DNA of 64,000 bases from Polyangiaceae bacterium (lineage in GTDB: Bacteria; Myxococcota_A; Polyangia; Polyangiales; Polyangiaceae): contig JADLFU010000064.1 of assembly GCA_020849655.1 (NCBI GenBank), positions 35,871 through 99,870 of the forward strand, read 5' to 3'. Shown here in pieces: positions 26,002 through 34,135 of this stretch. The notes under the pieces are model-generated. The model was not told the origin of the DNA and did no database searches. It saw only the letters and a list, made by a program, of their open reading frames with translations. The position numbers and the translations under genes were made by a program. Each line of letters begins with the position of its first letter. Position 1 is the first letter of the stretch.

Positions 26002-29000
26002 TCAGCTCGACAGGGGCCACGCCGCGGCGGCGAGCGAGGGGCGGAGCGCGTCGAGCCCGGCGCCGAGGGCCCGCGCGTCGATCCTCCGCGACGGATCACG
26101 ACAGAGCGCGCGCGCGAGCAGCGCGGCCACCTGCTCGTGGCGGCGGCCGAGCGCGGCGAGGCGGGGCGGCGCGCCGTCGTGCGCGAGGTGCGCCGCGAGG
26201 ACGGCCAGCTCGCCGCCCGAGAACAGCGGCTCGCCCGTCAGCGCCTCGAACGCGAGGCACGCGAGCGCGTACACGTCGGCGGGCAGCGGCGAGCCGCCCG
26301 CGTCCGGCTCGGACGTCCACACCTCGGGCGCGCCGTACGCCGCGCTCGCGCAGCCCGGGCGCAGGCGCCTGCCGGAGAGCCCGTAGTCGACGAGCACGGG
26401 GCGCGCCCCGTCGCGCAGGATGACGTTCGAGGGCTTCAGATCGAGGTGCGCGAGCCCCGCGCCGTGCATCGCGGCGACGCCCGCCGAGACACCCTCGAGC
26501 AGCGAGAGCGCGCGATCGATCGTCATGCGGTCGGGCCGGAGCTCGCGCTCGAGCGAGGGCCCGCGCACGAGCTCCATCACGAGCGCGGGGCGAGGCCGCG
26601 CGGCGAGATCGAACGTGACGAACCGCGCGAGGTTGGGGTGCTCGGGCAGATCGAGCAGCGCCCGCGCCTCGTCGCGGAACAGCGTCGCCGGATCGATCGC
26701 GCCGCCGGAGAGCAGCGGGAGCTTCATCGCGAAGCGCTCCGCCGAGGCGTCGTTGCGCTCGCTCGTGCGCACGACGACGAACACCGTGCCCGCGCCCCCC
26801 TCGCCGAGCGCGCGCTCCACCGAGAACCCGCCGATCGCGCGATCCGCGGGGATCCAGCTCGGGAGCGTGGGGCTGTGCCCGCTGGCCGTCGGCGGGCCCG
26901 GAGGGAGCGTCACCACGCGCTCCAGCGCGCCCGCGAAGATCGGCCCGAACGGCGCGGGGAGCGCGGCGGCGGCGACGACGAGCGCGCGCGCCGCCGACCG
27001 CGCCGCCCCCTGGTCACCGCTCGCGACGGCGTCGTCGAACGCGCCCCGCGCGGGGGTGGGGCCGGGCGCCGCCGGGGGGTCGCCCGCGCCGAGGCGCGCC
27101 TGCGCGTGCTGGGCGCACAGCGACAGCTCGGCGACGACGCCCTCGAGCGCCGCGACCGCGGGCGCGCCGTCGAGGGTCACGAGGTCACCCCACGTCGCCG
27201 CGCGCGAGACGACGGCGATCTGCGCGGCGCCGCGGGAGAGGACACCTCGCAGGTGCGGCGGCCTGCCCGCCTCCAGCCGCAGCGCGAGCTCCGAGAGCGC
27301 CACGACCTCGCGCGGCGCGGCGATCCGCGCGGCGTCGACCGGGTGCCGCCGGGTCTCGGGCGCGTCGTCGGCGTCGGCGCGGGCCAGCGCGATGAGGCCG
27401 CGAAGCGCGGCGTCGACGTCGGGGCTCATCGACGCCTCCGCGATCGTCACGAGATCGCGCGGGGGGAGGCGCGCCCACGCGCACGCGAGCAGCACGTCAT
27501 CGACGCCCACGGCGCCGGATCGGAGCAGCGATCCCGCCGCCCGCGCGAAGGCCGCGCCGATCGCCCGCTCGAGCACGGCGGGCGCGCCCCGCGCCAGGCG
27601 ATCGAGCGACGCCCCGGCGATGCGCCGCGCGCGCGCAGATGCGCCCTCCTCGCCGGCGCGATCGTCGACGACGCGAACGTCCGCGAGCAGCAGCAGCGCC
27701 TTGATCTCCTGGAGACGGAGCGGCAGCTCCGCGGTCGGCGCGACGCCGCGGCTCGCCCGGCGCGCCTCCCTCGCGAGCACCGCCGAGGTCGCGCGCGTGA
27801 CGAGCGCGTCGAGGGCGTCGAGCTTCGTCGCGGGGGCGCCCTTGTCGTCGAGCGACAGGAGGTCGAGCAGCGTGCCGTCGTCGAGCAGCCCGCGCTCGAG
27901 ATCACGGAGCGCGCCGAGCACGACGTCCTCGCCGAGCTCGCGCCCGGTCGGGTCGAGCAGCGCCGCGAGCGCGGGGCGCGCCTCGATGAGCCCGAGCGCC
28001 GCCTCTCCCGCCGCGTGGGCGCTCGCCGCGCCCGCGGTACGGTACGCGTGGAGCGCCGTCGACAGCGCGGCCCCGACCGGATCATCGCCGAGCTCGAGCT
28101 CGCCGATCAGGCGCGAGAGCACGGCGCCGACGCCGAGATCCGCGCGGCGCGACGACGCCTGCGCGCGCTCGAGCTCGACGCGGACCCGCGCGACGACGCC
28201 ATGCGCGAAGGCGCCTCCCGGCCCTGCCGCGAGCGTGGAGGCGAGCGCCTCGGCCACCGCGAGCGGCGCGCGCTCTGCCACCCGCGAGAGCGCGCGCTCG
28301 GCGCCCTCGGGATCGCGCTCCGCGGCGGCGGCGACCCCCCACGTGAAGGCCGTCGCGACGCCGGGATCGCGCGCGAGCAGATCGTCCGCGAGCGCGCGCT
28401 CCACGAGCGCGGTGGCCCAGCCGGGATCGTGCCCGAGCGCGGCGGCGACCGACGCCGCGCCGCGACGCCACTCGGTGGCCGTCGCGCGCGGCGACAGCGC
28501 GGCCTCGATCTCCGCGCGGAGCGGGGCGTGGGTCTCGGCGAGCAGGCCGCGCGCGACGGCGGCGTGTCGCCAGACCAGCGGCTCGCGATCCCCGAGCAGG
28601 CGACGGAGAGCGACCTCGAGCTCGGCAAGGTGGCGGAGGTGCGTGGCGGACGCGCGGGAGGCCGCGAGCCCTCGCGCCACGCGCCCGATCAGGAGCGCGC
28701 TCGTCCGACGCTCGGGCAGCGAGCGCGCGCACGGGAGCGTGAGCCACGCGTGGACGCCGTCACGACGCGACAGCAGCGCGAGCGCGAGGGACCGCTCGCC
28801 TAGATCGCGCGCCGGGTGGCCCGCGAGCGACAGCGCGAGCCGGGCGCGCACGGGATCGCCGCGCAGCTCGTGGGGCGCCGAGAGCGCCTGCTGCCGCGCG
28901 ATCGCGAGGAAGACCGGCGCCGGCCCCTCGAGCATCCGCCGCTCGACCGACGCCAGCACCAGCTCGCGCGGCGCGCCTCGGGGCAGCGCGTGGCCGAGCT

Positions 29001-29241
29001 CGAACAGCCCGCGCGCGGCCTGCGCGTCGGACAGCGCCAGCCCGTCGAGCGCGACCGGGTCGACGGCGCGCGCGGCCGGCGAGAGCAGCGCGCCGAGCGG
29101 CTCGAGCGGCGACGGCGCGTCCCCCTCCGCGACGCTCCCCGCCGCGCGCACCAGCGCCGCCAGCCCTCGGCGCCTGGCGTCGACGCCCGACGCGCGAGCG
29201 AGCTCCTGGGCGGCGAGGATCAGCGTCGCGGCGGGCAGCAC
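26002..29241 (-). CDS. Large protein with C-terminal Ser/Thr kinase domain
   Basis: This 1079-residue soluble protein starts at GTG 29241, 15 bases after livH; the frame is open farther upstream but only antisense-like. Residues 1 to about 790 are Ala/Arg/Leu-rich helices, probably HEAT-like repeats, with no known domain seen. Residues about 800-1070 form a Hanks-type kinase: glycine loop ALGEGGAGTVF, lysine in FAMKLPLL, catalytic loop HLDLKPSN and DYG in VLVDYGLSGR, then YGAPEVW and a Cys/Arg-rich end. The catalytic loop is non-RD (Leu for Arg) and DFG is DYG. Bacterial kinases normally carry the domain at the N-terminus, so this order is unusual. Confidence 0.85.
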   Translation of the reverse strand: MLPAATLILAAQELARASGVDARRRGLAALVRAAGSVAEGDAPSPLEPLGALLSPAARAVDPVALDGLALSDAQAARGLFELGHALPRGAPRELVLASVERRMLEGPAPVFLAIARQQALSAPHELRGDPVRARLALSLAGHPARDLGERSLALALLSRRDGVHAWLTLPCARSLPERRTSALLIGRVARGLAASRASATHLRHLAELEVALRRLLGDREPLVWRHAAVARGLLAETHAPLRAEIEAALSPRATATEWRRGAASVAAALGHDPGWATALVERALADDLLARDPGVATAFTWGVAAAAERDPEGAERALSRVAERAPLAVAEALASTLAAGPGGAFAHGVVARVRVELERAQASSRRADLGVGAVLSRLIGELELGDDPVGAALSTALHAYRTAGAASAHAAGEAALGLIEARPALAALLDPTGRELGEDVVLGALRDLERGLLDDGTLLDLLSLDDKGAPATKLDALDALVTRATSAVLAREARRASRGVAPTAELPLRLQEIKALLLLADVRVVDDRAGEEGASARARRIAGASLDRLARGAPAVLERAIGAAFARAAGSLLRSGAVGVDDVLLACAWARLPPRDLVTIAEASMSPDVDAALRGLIALARADADDAPETRRHPVDAARIAAPREVVALSELALRLEAGRPPHLRGVLSRGAAQIAVVSRAATWGDLVTLDGAPAVAALEGVVAELSLCAQHAQARLGAGDPPAAPGPTPARGAFDDAVASGDQGAARSAARALVVAAAALPAPFGPIFAGALERVVTLPPGPPTASGHSPTLPSWIPADRAIGGFSVERALGEGGAGTVFVVVRTSERNDASAERFAMKLPLLSGGAIDPATLFRDEARALLDLPEHPNLARFVTFDLAARPRPALVMELVRGPSLERELRPDRMTIDRALSLLEGVSAGVAAMHGAGLAHLDLKPSNVILRDGARPVLVDYGLSGRRLRPGCASAAYGAPEVWTSEPDAGGSPLPADVYALACLAFEALTGEPLFSGGELAVLAAHLAHDGAPPRLAALGRRHEQVAALLARALCRDPSRRIDARALGAGLDALRPSLAAAAWPLSS

Positions 29242-29255
29242 GGCGCGCGCTCGGG

Positions 29256-30140
29256 CTAGACCTTCTCGACCCCGCCCTTGCCGAAGAGCCCGGTCGGGCG
29301 CCACAGCAGGACGGCGATCAGCACGACGAACGTGAGCACGTCCTGCCCGCCGGAGTAGCTCGTGAGCTTCGTGAGCTCGCCGACGACGCCGAGCAGGATG
29401 CCCCCGACCACCGCGCCGGGGATGCTCCCGATGCCGCCGAGCACGGCCGCGACGAACGCGCGCGTGCCGATGACCTGGCCCATCGTCGCGTAGGCCTGGC
29501 TCTGATCGAGGCAGTAGAGCACCGCGCCGAGCGCCGCGAGCGACGAGCCGAGCGCGAACGTGAACAGGATGACGCGCGAGGTGCGGACGCCCATCAGCCG
29601 GGCGGCCTCGACGTTCGTGGAGAGCGCGCGCATCGCCTTGCCCATCCACGTCTTGCTCACGAGCAGGTGCAGCGCCCCCATCACGACGAGCGCCGTGACG
29701 AAGATGACGAGCTGCGTGTTGATCGGCACGCGCGCGTAGCTGCGCGGCCGGGCGCCGAACGCGAGCACCGCGGCGTTCTGCAGGAGCACGCTCGCGCCGA
29801 GCGCCGTCACGAGCGGCGTGATCCGCGAGCCGACGGCCTTGCCTCCGCCGCTCCGCGCGAGGATCGGCCGGTACGCGACGCGCTCGACCGCGACGCCGAG
29901 CGCCGACGACGCGGCCATCGCGGCGACGATCGTGAGCGGCAAGGCCGCGAGCGGCGGCAGGCCCGCGAGCGGCCCGGCGAGCGCGAAGAACCCCGCGTAC
30001 GCGCCCATCATGAACACCTCGCTGTGCGCGAAGTTGATGAGCTTCAGGACGCCGTACACCATCGTGTACCCCAGGGCGACGAGCGCGATCATCGCGCCCT
30101 GCGCGAGGCCGTTCAGCAGCGCCGACAGCAGCCCGCTCAC
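29256..30140 (-). CDS. livH: Branched-chain amino acid ABC transporter permease LivH
   Basis: This inner-membrane permease of the HAAT family has 294 residues and about eight helices. Typical stretches are GLAQGAMIALVALGYTMVYG, LKLINFAHSEVFMMGAY and the coupling region LSTNVEAARLMGVRTSRVI; the end is VLLWRPTGLFGKGGVEKV. GTG at 30140 overlaps the livK stop (GTGA). No livM, livG or livF follows; the next gene is a kinase. The missing permease and ATPases must be elsewhere, or the pair is partial. Confidence 0.95.
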   Translation of the reverse strand: MSGLLSALLNGLAQGAMIALVALGYTMVYGVLKLINFAHSEVFMMGAYAGFFALAGPLAGLPPLAALPLTIVAAMAASSALGVAVERVAYRPILARSGGGKAVGSRITPLVTALGASVLLQNAAVLAFGARPRSYARVPINTQLVIFVTALVVMGALHLLVSKTWMGKAMRALSTNVEAARLMGVRTSRVILFTFALGSSLAALGAVLYCLDQSQAYATMGQVIGTRAFVAAVLGGIGSIPGAVVGGILLGVVGELTKLTSYSGGQDVLTFVVLIAVLLWRPTGLFGKGGVEKV

Positions 30141-31324
30141 GGGCGCTTCTCGTTCACCGTCGCGTGGTAGACGAACTTGCCGCCCTTGATCTGCACGACG
30201 ACGAGCGGCTTGTCGGCGTTGCGGTCCTTGTCGATGGAGATCGTGCCGGTCGCGCCGGAGAACCCGCGCGTCTCGGCGACGGCGTCGCGGATGGCGACGG
30301 GCTCGATGGCCTTCGCGCGGCCCATCGCGTCGAACAGGAGCTTCGCCGCATCGTACGCCTGCGCGGCGAGGCTCGACGGCTCGCGCTTCCAGCGGGCCTG
30401 GTAGGCCGCGACGAACTTCTTCGAGTTCTCCCACGGCACGTCGGGCGCGTAGTGGTTGGTGAAGTACGCGCCCTCGAGCTCCGTCGCGGCGCCCTTCAGC
30501 AGGTCCTCCGAGTCCCACCCGTCGCCGCCGAGGAACATGCTGCCGGGGATGTTCTTCTCCTTCGCCTGCTGCGCGATGGGCACCATGTCGGAGTAGTAGT
30601 TCGGGACGAAGACGATCTCGGGCTTCGCGGCCATCAGCTGGTCGAGGTGCGTGCGGAAGTTCTTCTCGCCCTTCTGGTAGCCCTTCTCGACGACGATCTC
30701 GCCGCCGTGCTTCTTCACGGCCTCGCTGAACGTCTTCGCGAGGCCCGACGAGTAGGTGTCCTGGGCGAGGTAGAGCAGGCCGATCTTCTTCTTCTTCAGC
30801 TTCTCGGTCACGAACTCGGCGGCGGCGGCGCCCTGCGCGTCGTCGGTGAAGCAGACGCGAAACACGAAATCGCGGCCGCGCGTGACCTCCACGTTCGTCG
30901 ACGACGGCGTGATCATCGGCACCTTCGCCGCGTTGGCGATGAGGCCGCCGGCGAGCGAGCGGCTCGACGCGACCTCGCCGAGCAGCGCGACGACCTTGTT
31001 GCGATCGATGAGCTGGCGGACCTTGTTGGTGGCCTCCTGCGGCATCGACTTGGTGTCCTCGAAGAGCACCTTCACCTTGCGGCCCTTCACGCCGCCATCG
31101 GAGTTCAGCTGATCGGTCGCGAGGACGATGCCCTCCTGGCTGTCCTTGCCGAACTGCGTCTCCTCGCCCGAGAGCGAGAAGTAGGCGCCGACGAGGATCT
31201 CGCCCGTCGCCGGCGCGCCGGAGGCGCCCGCGGCGGGTGCGCCGGACGGCGCGGAGGACTTCGAGCAGCCGGCGGCGAGCGCGGCGAGCGCGAGGCCACA
31301 GAGGAGGGAGCGTCGGGTCGACAT
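30137..31324 (-). CDS. livK: Branched-chain amino acid-binding lipoprotein (LivK-like)
   Basis: This is a periplasmic binding protein (family Peripla_BP_6) for Leu/Ile/Val or related amino acids. The product starts MSTRRSLLCGLALAALAAGC, a lipoprotein signal with lipobox LAAGC. The two-lobe fold shows in EILVGAYFSLSGEETQFGKD, VPMITPSSTNVEVT and IVFVPNYYSDMVPIAQQA. Binding proteins of this family in E. coli are soluble, so the lipid anchor is notable. The ATG at 31324 is preferred over the in-frame ATG at 31336, because the latter lies inside the candidate -10 element. Confidence 0.94.
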   Translation of the reverse strand: MSTRRSLLCGLALAALAAGCSKSSAPSGAPAAGASGAPATGEILVGAYFSLSGEETQFGKDSQEGIVLATDQLNSDGGVKGRKVKVLFEDTKSMPQEATNKVRQLIDRNKVVALLGEVASSRSLAGGLIANAAKVPMITPSSTNVEVTRGRDFVFRVCFTDDAQGAAAAEFVTEKLKKKKIGLLYLAQDTYSSGLAKTFSEAVKKHGGEIVVEKGYQKGEKNFRTHLDQLMAAKPEIVFVPNYYSDMVPIAQQAKEKNIPGSMFLGGDGWDSEDLLKGAATELEGAYFTNHYAPDVPWENSKKFVAAYQARWKREPSSLAAQAYDAAKLLFDAMGRAKAIEPVAIRDAVAETRGFSGATGTISIDKDRNADKPLVVVQIKGGKFVYHATVNEKRP

Positions 31325-31331
31325 GGCGGCG

Positions 31332-31361
31332 ACCATAACCGTCCCCGGCCGGTGGATTCAA
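31332..31361 (-). promoter_or_regulatory. Candidate promoter of livK-livH
   Basis: Read on the minus strand: TTGAAT (31361-31356), 18-base spacer, TATGGT (31337-31332). Transcription would start about 2 bases before the ATG at 31324, so the message would be almost leaderless. Confidence 0.5.
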
Positions 31362-31425
31362 CGCCGCGGCGCGCCACGCGGGTTTGCCGCCGCGGACGCG
31401 CGCGCTCCGGTACGATGCGCGCTGC

Positions 31426-31845
31426 GTGACCTCCCGGCGGTGCCTCTTGCAAGTCCTCGGCGCGGCGTGCGCGGCGGCCGCGTGCGGTGAGGCGACGGGC
31501 CAGAGCGAGGCGACGGGCTCGTGGCCGGCCGGCAACCTGCGTGATCTGTCGGGCCTCCGCCCCGTGCCCGGGGCGCCGCTCGTCGTCGCGCGCGACGAGG
31601 GCGGCGTGTACGCGATGAGCACGATCTGCACGCACCAGCAGTGCGACATGACCACCGACGGACAGGTCTCCGCGACCGGCATGCACTGCGACTGCCACGC
31701 CTCCGACTTCGACGCCCACGGCACGCCGGTCGCGGGCCCCGCGCGCGCGCCGCTCCGCCACGTCCGCGTCAGCGTCGCCGCGGATGGCGCCCTCACGGTG
31801 CACGCGGACGAGGTCGTCGCGGCAGACCACCGCGTCGCGGGCTGA
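31426..31845 (+). CDS. Rieske [2Fe-2S] lipoprotein, Tat-type signal
   Basis: This is a small exported electron carrier of about 139 residues. GTG 31426 gives a Tat-like signal TSRRCLLQVLGAAC; a lipobox-like AAAAC follows. The frame is open to TTG 31384, so the start is not certain. The cluster motifs are CTHQQC and CDCH followed by ASDFD and GPARAPL, matching Rieske CTHxxC and CxCH with the flanking disulfide cysteines intact. It stands alone, divergent from livK and convergent with lpxD, so the partner oxidoreductase is unknown. TACGAT at 31411-31416 may be its -10 element. Confidence 0.85.
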   Translation: MTSRRCLLQVLGAACAAAACGEATGQSEATGSWPAGNLRDLSGLRPVPGAPLVVARDEGGVYAMSTICTHQQCDMTTDGQVSATGMHCDCHASDFDAHGTPVAGPARAPLRHVRVSVAADGALTVHADEVVAADHRVAG

Positions 31846-32781
31846 TCAACGGCGTCGCCGGCCCGCCGCGTGGAACCTCAGCCACGTCGCGCGCGGCACG
31901 GCGGGGTAGCCCGCGTACGTCGCGCCCGCGGGCACGTCGCCGATCACGCCAGCCTTCGCCGCGAGGCGCGCGCCGTCGCCGATCTCCACGTGATCGGCGA
32001 CGCCCACCTGCCCGCCGACCAGCACGCCCGCGCCGACCCGCGACGATCCCGCGAAGCCCGCCTGCGCGGCGACGATCGAGCCGGGGCCGATGCGCGCGTT
32101 GTGTCCGACGTGCACGTGGGCGTCGAGCTTCGCGCCCGCGCCGAGGACTGTGGGGCCGATCGTCCCGGCGTCGACGGTTGCGTGCGCGCCGATCTCCACG
32201 TCGTCGCCGACGCGCACGCCGCCCAGCTGCGGCACGCGGACCGCGCCCGCCGCGCCGAGCTCCCACCCGAACCCGGGCGCGCCGAGCACCGCCCCGTCGC
32301 CCACGACGACGCGGGCGCCGAGCACGACGCCGCCGTGCACGACCGCGTGCGCGCCGACGCGGCAGCCCTCGCCGAGCACGGCCCCCGCGCGGATGACGGC
32401 GAACGCGCCGACGCGCACGGAGGTCGGGACCACGGCGCCCGCCTCGACCAGCGCTCGCGATCGCTCGTCGACGGGCGGGACGCGCGCGACCTCGCCGAGG
32501 AGCGCCGCCACGACGGACGCGGGCGCCGGATGGCACCAGAGCGCGCGCCCCGGGACGCGCGCGGCGAGCTCGGGCGTGACGAGGAGCACCGCGTCCGTCG
32601 ACGCGAGCCGGGAGGCGGCGCGCGCGCGGGTGAGCGGCACGAGATCCCCCGCCGAGAGATCGTCCTCCCACGGCGTCGCGAGCCGCTCGACGACGCGGAG
32701 GCCGCGCGCGCCCGACAGCTCCCCGCCGAGGCGCGCGACCAGCGAGGCCAGCGTCGCGCGCTCGGCGAGGGCGACGGTCAC
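31846..32781 (-). CDS. lpxD: UDP-3-O-acylglucosamine N-acyltransferase
   Basis: This cytoplasmic enzyme adds the N-linked hydroxyacyl chain to UDP-3-O-acylglucosamine in lipid A synthesis. It has 311 residues: an N-terminal uridine-binding domain (1-100) and a left-handed beta-helix of hexapeptide repeats (about 105-285). The catalytic His lies in [15 protein letters not shown] 32781 overlaps the stop of the preceding Skp-like gene (GTGA). The Skp-lpxD order is widespread and supports the call. It also implies the organism makes lipid A. Confidence 0.95.
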   Translation of the reverse strand: MTVALAERATLASLVARLGGELSGARGLRVVERLATPWEDDLSAGDLVPLTRARAASRLASTDAVLLVTPELAARVPGRALWCHPAPASVVAALLGEVARVPPVDERSRALVEAGAVVPTSVRVGAFAVIRAGAVLGEGCRVGAHAVVHGGVVLGARVVVGDGAVLGAPGFGWELGAAGAVRVPQLGGVRVGDDVEIGAHATVDAGTIGPTVLGAGAKLDAHVHVGHNARIGPGSIVAAQAGFAGSSRVGAGVLVGGQVGVADHVEIGDGARLAAKAGVIGDVPAGATYAGYPAVPRATWLRFHAAGRRRR

Positions 32782-33401
32782 TTCTTCGCGCCGCTCGCCG
32801 CCGGGGCCGCGCTGCCGGACGTCGCGGGCGCGGCCTCCGCGGGCGTGTCCTCGCCGGAGTTGTACATGCTGATCACGAGATCGGTCAGATCGAGCTCGGC
32901 CTTGACGTACGGGACGGCCTGGCGATCGAGGATGACGTCGTAGCCGTCCTTCTTCGCGATCTTGCGGAGGTAGCCGCTGACGCGCGCGAAGATCGGCGCC
33001 GTGATCTCGTTCTGCTTCTTGCCGAGCTCGCCGTTGTACGACTGAAACACCTGCTGCAGCTCGGCCATCTGCCGCTGCCAGTCTTCCATCGCGCGCGCGA
33101 GCGCCTCCTTCGAGAGCAGCTTCGACTGCTTCTCGAGGTCGTCCTTCTTCTTCAGCAGCTCCTCCTGGCGGCCGTTCAGCTCGGCCTGCCGGCGGTCGAA
33201 GTACTTCTTCAGCTGCGCCTGCGCGCGCAGGCCGTCCTCCGTCTCCATCACGGCGCGCTGGATGTCGACGACCGCGAGCTTCGTCACACCTGCCGCGGCG
33301 GGCGCTGCGGGCGCGGCCGGCTGCTGCGCGACGAGGCGGGGGCTGATGGAGAGCGCGAGCGCCGCGCCGAGCACGCCGAGCCAGGTGGTGTTCTTGTGCA
33401 T
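32778..33401 (-). CDS. OmpH/Skp-family periplasmic chaperone, copy 2
   Basis: This is a periplasmic holdase for outer-membrane proteins. The 207-residue product has a signal peptide to about residue 25 (ending LVAQQ), a beta strand [14 protein letters not shown], two long coiled-coil arms (about 55-145) and a return strand [24 protein letters not shown], the Skp fold. The tail is Ala/Ser/Pro-rich. Either ATG 33401 or GTG 33413 (overlapping the previous stop as GTGA) could start it; the ATG gives the better signal peptide. It is paralogous to the gene directly upstream. Confidence 0.92.
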   Translation of the reverse strand: MHKNTTWLGVLGAALALSISPRLVAQQPAAPAAPAAAGVTKLAVVDIQRAVMETEDGLRAQAQLKKYFDRRQAELNGRQEELLKKKDDLEKQSKLLSKEALARAMEDWQRQMAELQQVFQSYNGELGKKQNEITAPIFARVSGYLRKIAKKDGYDVILDRQAVPYVKAELDLTDLVISMYNSGEDTPAEAAPATSGSAAPAASGAKK

Positions 33402-33409
33402 CGCCGTGC

Positions 33410-34048
33410 TCACTTCTTCTTCGGAGCCGCGGGCGGCGCCTTCTTCGCGGCCTTCGGGTCCGGCGGGGGCGGCGGCGTCCCGGGCGGCGGCATCGCGGCG
33501 AGCTGCGCCTTCTCCTGCGCGGTGAGCGGCGCCACGCCGGGCGTGTCGGCGTTGTAGGTCGTGATCGCGAGCTCGGTCAGATCGAGCTCGGGCTTGAAGT
33601 GGAGCGCGGCCTGCTTGTCGACGACGACCTCGAAGCCCTTCTGCTTCGCCAGCCGCTCGACGATGCGCGACATCTTCTGGAACATGGGCTGCGTCGCCTC
33701 GGCCTGCTTCTTCTGGATCTCGCCCTGGTACTGCATGAGGAGCTGCTGCAGGTCGAAGAGCTTCTTCTGGATCTCCTCCTGCCCTCGATCGCACTCGGCC
33801 TTGCCGAGGCCCGCCTTGCAGCGCTTCTCGAGCTCGGTGCGCTCCTTGAGGAGCCCCGTCTGCTTGCCGTCGAGATCGACCTGGCGCTTGTCGAACAGCG
33901 ACTTCAGCGTGAGGGTGGCGCGGCCTCCCTCGTTGGTCTCCGCGATGGCGCGGGCCATCTCGATGACGGCGATCTTCGACTCGGCGCGGGCGACCAGCGG
34001 CGCCGACGCGAGGGCCGCGGCGGCGGCGCACAGGAGGTACCTCTTCAT
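33410..34048 (-). CDS. OmpH/Skp-family periplasmic chaperone, copy 1
   Basis: This is the first of two tandem Skp-like genes. It has 212 residues: signal peptide 1-22 (ending VARAE), strand [20 protein letters not shown], coiled-coil arms (about 45-130), then [25 protein letters not shown] and a Pro/Lys-rich tail. Two Cys residues flank the arm tip ([14 protein letters not shown]), which could form a disulfide; the second copy lacks them. It lies 87 bases after a histidine-kinase gene on the same strand. bamA, which often precedes skp, is not here. Confidence 0.92.
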   Translation of the reverse strand: MKRYLLCAAAAALASAPLVARAESKIAVIEMARAIAETNEGGRATLTLKSLFDKRQVDLDGKQTGLLKERTELEKRCKAGLGKAECDRGQEEIQKKLFDLQQLLMQYQGEIQKKQAEATQPMFQKMSRIVERLAKQKGFEVVVDKQAALHFKPELDLTELAITTYNADTPGVAPLTAQEKAQLAAMPPPGTPPPPPDPKAAKKAPPAAPKKK

Positions 34049-34135
34049 GGGCAGCGCGCTACCACGGCTCCGAAACCGGCGCGATCTCGGCGTAGGGCAC
34101 CGAAGACGAGGATCGGTGCGCTGGCGGACCTCGGA

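Noticed and set aside
26420..29335. A 971-codon Ser/Ala/Arg-rich plus-strand frame opposite the C-terminal kinase gene
   Set aside because: Low-complexity Ser/Arg composition and no motif; the minus strand holds kinase motifs in order.
31334..31336. Upstream ATG as the livK start
   Set aside because: It falls inside the TATGGT -10 candidate and adds only four residues before a complete lipoprotein signal.
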